A stretch of 64,000 nt of DNA from Caballeronia mineralivorans PML1(12) (lineage in GTDB: Bacteria > Pseudomonadota > Gammaproteobacteria > Burkholderiales > Burkholderiaceae), in assembly GCF_001028175.1 (NCBI RefSeq), contig NZ_AEJF01000121.1:30983-94982 (forward strand), written 5' to 3'. The notes below the pieces were generated by a model. That model made no database searches. It was not told where the DNA came from and saw nothing but the letters and a program-made list of their open reading frames with translations. Shown piece after piece: positions 62,046 through 64,000 of the stretch. The translations under genes were made by a program, and so were the position numbers. The stretch's first letter is position 1. The number at the start of each line of letters is the position of its first letter.

Positions 62046-63266
62046 TCAAATAAAGGGGGCGGCCTGATTTAACCAAAGCTCGTCGACTGGCGGAAGATTC
62101 CACAGCCTGGGGTCTTCGATTGCCACTATCCGGTCCGCACCTTTAATTTTCCTCAGGTCCACGACCTGAGGCAAAACAGGCTGGTTCGACTTGCACGAAA
62201 AGAACATCTTGACGATCGGCGTCAGGATGGATCCACTGCCCTGATCGAGCACGACAGCAAGAAAGCCCGATTCCAGCCGAACCACTGCGCCCACGGGGTA
62301 GATGCCGACCGTGCTGATGAAAGCCGCGAGAATGGTCTTGTCGAACTGCCCGTCCCACGAAGCCATGCTGCGCAGCGCCTGAGTCGGATGCCAGGACGAT
62401 TTATACGGGCGATCGGACGTGACGGCGTCATACACGTCGCAAACCGCGCCCATCCGCGCAAGCAGGGGGATAGCCTTGTCCGCGAGTCCGTCCGGGTAAC
62501 CCAGGCCATTGATCTTTTCGTGGTGGTGTAGCGCAACCTCCAGCACGCCAGCAGTGACGTCGGCTGACTGCAGCATTTTCCAGCCATCGTATGCATGTTT
62601 CTTTGCAACCTCGAACTCTTCGGTGCTTAGTTTTCCCGGCTTGTTAAGCACGGCGAGTGGCATGAGCGCCTTGCCCAGGTCATGCAGCAAGCCGGCCACG
62701 CCGGCCTCGAGGACGCCCGGTTCATCGAAACCGAGTTCGCGCGCCAGCGCCGTCATCAGCGCGCATACGGCGACAGAATGCATGTACGTGTAGCCGTCGT
62801 GGTGTTTGAGGCGCGCCACGCTGATCAATGCATGCGGGTTACGCATGACGGATGCGGCAATAGTCTCGACCAGGGGCATCATCGTGCTGCCTGCGACCAC
62901 CTTCCCCATGCGGGCTTGCTGAAACACCAGCTTCATTTCATTGGACGCCGATTCGAACAAACGCTTCGCGTGTTCGATTTCCTTGCCGATCGGTTTTCTC
63001 GATGTTTGCGGGCGTGTCGTAACGGGCAGTTGATCGTCCTCGGTCTCCCCGTTGGACTCGACCGGATCCAGGGAGTCCTCAGCGCACCCCAGACCTCTGT
63101 CCGTATCGATCACAATCGACGTAATTCCGCTTGAGACGATCTTCTCTATATCACCGGCTGTGAGCAAGAACGAGTTCTTCCAGAACGGGTGATCGATCCA
63201 GCGCCGATCCAGACTGTGCAGGAACATGCCAGGACGCAATGATGAGGCTGCGACCGTTTTCAACAT
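62046..63266 (-). CDS. HD-GYP cyclic-di-GMP phosphodiesterase with N-terminal DUF3391
   Basis: 406 residues from the ATG at 63266 (CGGAG 8 bases upstream). Residues 5-55 are a DUF3391-like domain (SLRPGMFLHSLDRRWIDHPF). The HD-GYP domain follows: H163 region (GYTYMHSVAVC), H195-D196 in LLHDLGKALMP, the histidine run HHHE at 247-250 and G256-Y-P in GLGYPDGL. All metal and substrate residues seem present, so active hydrolysis of c-di-GMP to pGpG/GMP is expected. No receiver domain. Fits the motility/biofilm theme of the region. Confidence 0.94.
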   Translation of the reverse strand: MLKTVAASSLRPGMFLHSLDRRWIDHPFWKNSFLLTAGDIEKIVSSGITSIVIDTDRGLGCAEDSLDPVESNGETEDDQLPVTTRPQTSRKPIGKEIEHAKRLFESASNEMKLVFQQARMGKVVAGSTMMPLVETIAASVMRNPHALISVARLKHHDGYTYMHSVAVCALMTALARELGFDEPGVLEAGVAGLLHDLGKALMPLAVLNKPGKLSTEEFEVAKKHAYDGWKMLQSADVTAGVLEVALHHHEKINGLGYPDGLADKAIPLLARMGAVCDVYDAVTSDRPYKSSWHPTQALRSMASWDGQFDKTILAAFISTVGIYPVGAVVRLESGFLAVVLDQGSGSILTPIVKMFFSCKSNQPVLPQVVDLRKIKGADRIVAIEDPRLWNLPPVDELWLNQAAPFI

Positions 63267-63323
63267 AAGCCAACTCCGATGAGCCATGTTTTGGAACTGG
63301 TGAGGGGATAAGCAACAACACCG

Positions 63324-63484
63324 TCAGCTTCGACCCACATGCACGCGCTCCACCAATGCACTAATCAGATCCTTGATTTCTTTCACTCGATACCTTGCTT
63401 GCCAACGCGAGCGGCCTGGACCGTCCGGTTCAACGCGAGAGCATGGGCCTTGAGCACGATGCCCTCGATAATAGTGACAATCTA
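63324..63484 (-). pseudogene. Decayed methyl-accepting chemotaxis protein fragment
   Basis: On the minus strand, from about 63484, one frame reads IVTIIEGIVLKAHALALNRT then VQAARVGKQGIE before a stop (TGA at 63383-63385). The overlapping next frame reads VKEIKDLISALVERVHVGRS before TGA at 63324. These match the MCP signalling tip (I-x3-IxGI-x3-T-x-ILALNAAVEAARAGEQG) and the following AAKEIKxLIxxSVERVxxGS of intact receptors. A deletion of about 20 residues and a frame change lie between them, and an in-frame stop precedes the first part. Too short to function. It marks a lost chemoreceptor gene just upstream of the HD-GYP gene. Confidence 0.7.
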
Positions 63485-63576
63485 CACGACTCGCTCCAGG
63501 CAACTGAAACCTATTGCATCGTCAGGACCGAGGTCCCGCCGTAAATGTCCTGGATAGGGAAAAGTCGGCTACCAGA

Positions 63577-63768
63577 TCATGCGCTGGTGTTAATGCGCGT
63601 ACCGACCAGACCGGTCGACGGCAACGCCGTAGGGGAGGTTTCCTCCGCAGGCAGCGACGACGAAGCCGGTTTAGCGCCTTCGCCAGTTGCCCTGCCCGTG
63701 CTTGTGCCGGTCGGGCGGATGCGCGCCGGTGCAATGGGTTCCGCAGGCACTTGACTGGTCACTTTCAT
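63577..63768 (-). CDS. Duplicated small Pro/Ala-rich protein, copy 2
   Basis: 63 residues from the ATG at 63768, which has AAGGGAG 7-8 bases upstream. Paralogue of the 61-residue protein at 58263-58448: same length, same MxVxS opening, Pro/Arg/Ala-rich middle and identical GLVGTRINTSA end. The copies share about 190 bp upstream (to about 63955 here and 58640 there). Conservation is strongest at the C-terminus and start region, the middle being variable. Function unknown. Confidence 0.68.
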   Translation of the reverse strand: MKVTSQVPAEPIAPARIRPTGTSTGRATGEGAKPASSSLPAEETSPTALPSTGLVGTRINTSA

Positions 63769-63955
63769 GGTCAGGCTCCCTTTCAATAGAGATGACGGGA
63801 TCGAGGCAAGCTCAGGGCTGGATCGAGCGTGCGCCAGGTCGCCAAGCTTGTTTTGGACATTGAATGATCGCGCGTAACGGCCCGTGATAATTAAAGAATG
63901 ACCGCAAGATTTTCCAGACTCCTTACCGGGAATTACCACTCACCCAATATCGCAA
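63769..63955 (-). promoter_or_regulatory. Duplicated upstream region of the small-protein gene
   Basis: Matches 58449-58640 with shared blocks GGGATCGAGGCA, GCCAGGTCGC, GAATGATC-x-CGCGT and GACTCCTTAC. Conservation beyond the coding frame suggests a working promoter or leader RNA, though simple recent duplication would look the same. Confidence 0.5.
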
Positions 63956-64000
63956 TCCAGCGTTGCCAGGCAACCGTGCAAGCTTTATGTAAATGTCCGC

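Noticed and set aside
1..64000. CRISPR array, rRNA or tRNA genes, intact prophage
   Set aside because: No regularly spaced repeats, no cloverleaf or rRNA-like sequence and no phage structural genes were seen on reading the window.

Overview
The window looks like a chromosome or megaplasmid segment from a Burkholderiaceae soil or plant-associated bacterium (Paraburkholderia/Caballeronia type). This is inferred from high-GC coding, a hopanoid hpnL gene, general trimeric porins, many LysR regulators with divergent catabolic operons, a DUF2968 protein and a DUF6726-like mini-lipoprotein. No rRNA, tRNA, CRISPR array or intact transposase was seen.

Layout. 1-3.7 kb: end of hpnL, a VIT/MbfA-like membrane protein with a TTG start, then an inverted pair of a roughly 430-bp non-coding repeat whose third copy lies at 31.7-32.1 kb. 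3.0-13.9 kb: a catabolic island with three different oxygenase types (HpaB-like flavin monooxygenase plus reductase, a Rieske oxygenase, and a PhyH-type Fe/2-oxoglutarate enzyme), RidA and DUF1028 proteins, a LysR regulator and a complete polyamine-type ABC importer. 14.4-18.0 kb: sugar-acid type MFS transporter, SMP-30 lactonase and porin. 18-25 kb: O-methyltransferase, a GGDEF-EAL protein, a DeoR regulator with an MFS permease, DUF2968 and a LysR. 25.5-31.7 kb: ribose-type ABC importer, ribokinase and an exported nucleoside hydrolase, a plausible route from external nucleosides to ribose-5-phosphate.

33.5-40.8 kb: porin, aromatic-acid MFS transporter, aldehyde dehydrogenase and benzoylformate decarboxylase, with a divergent LysR and a perfect palindrome between; this would convert benzoylformate to benzoate. 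43.2-51.3 kb: a long minus-strand cluster (cytochrome c, lipoprotein carboxylesterase, a seven-bladed EAR/EPTP-type propeller protein, aromatic-acid MFS, an unrecognised 383-residue protein, amidohydrolase, HpaI-type aldolase) with a divergent LysR at 51.4 kb.

52.9-64 kb is different: small secreted or hypothetical proteins, orphan flhC and flgH homologues, an HD-GYP phosphodiesterase, a ClpP-fold protein lacking the expected catalytic Asp, a decayed chemotaxis-receptor fragment, a duplicated 61/63-residue gene with its upstream region, and a 48-codon lipoprotein gene overlapping (ATGA) a gene whose domain is shared with a nearby small protein. It reads as an accessory island built from motility and surface functions and holds most of the undescribed material.
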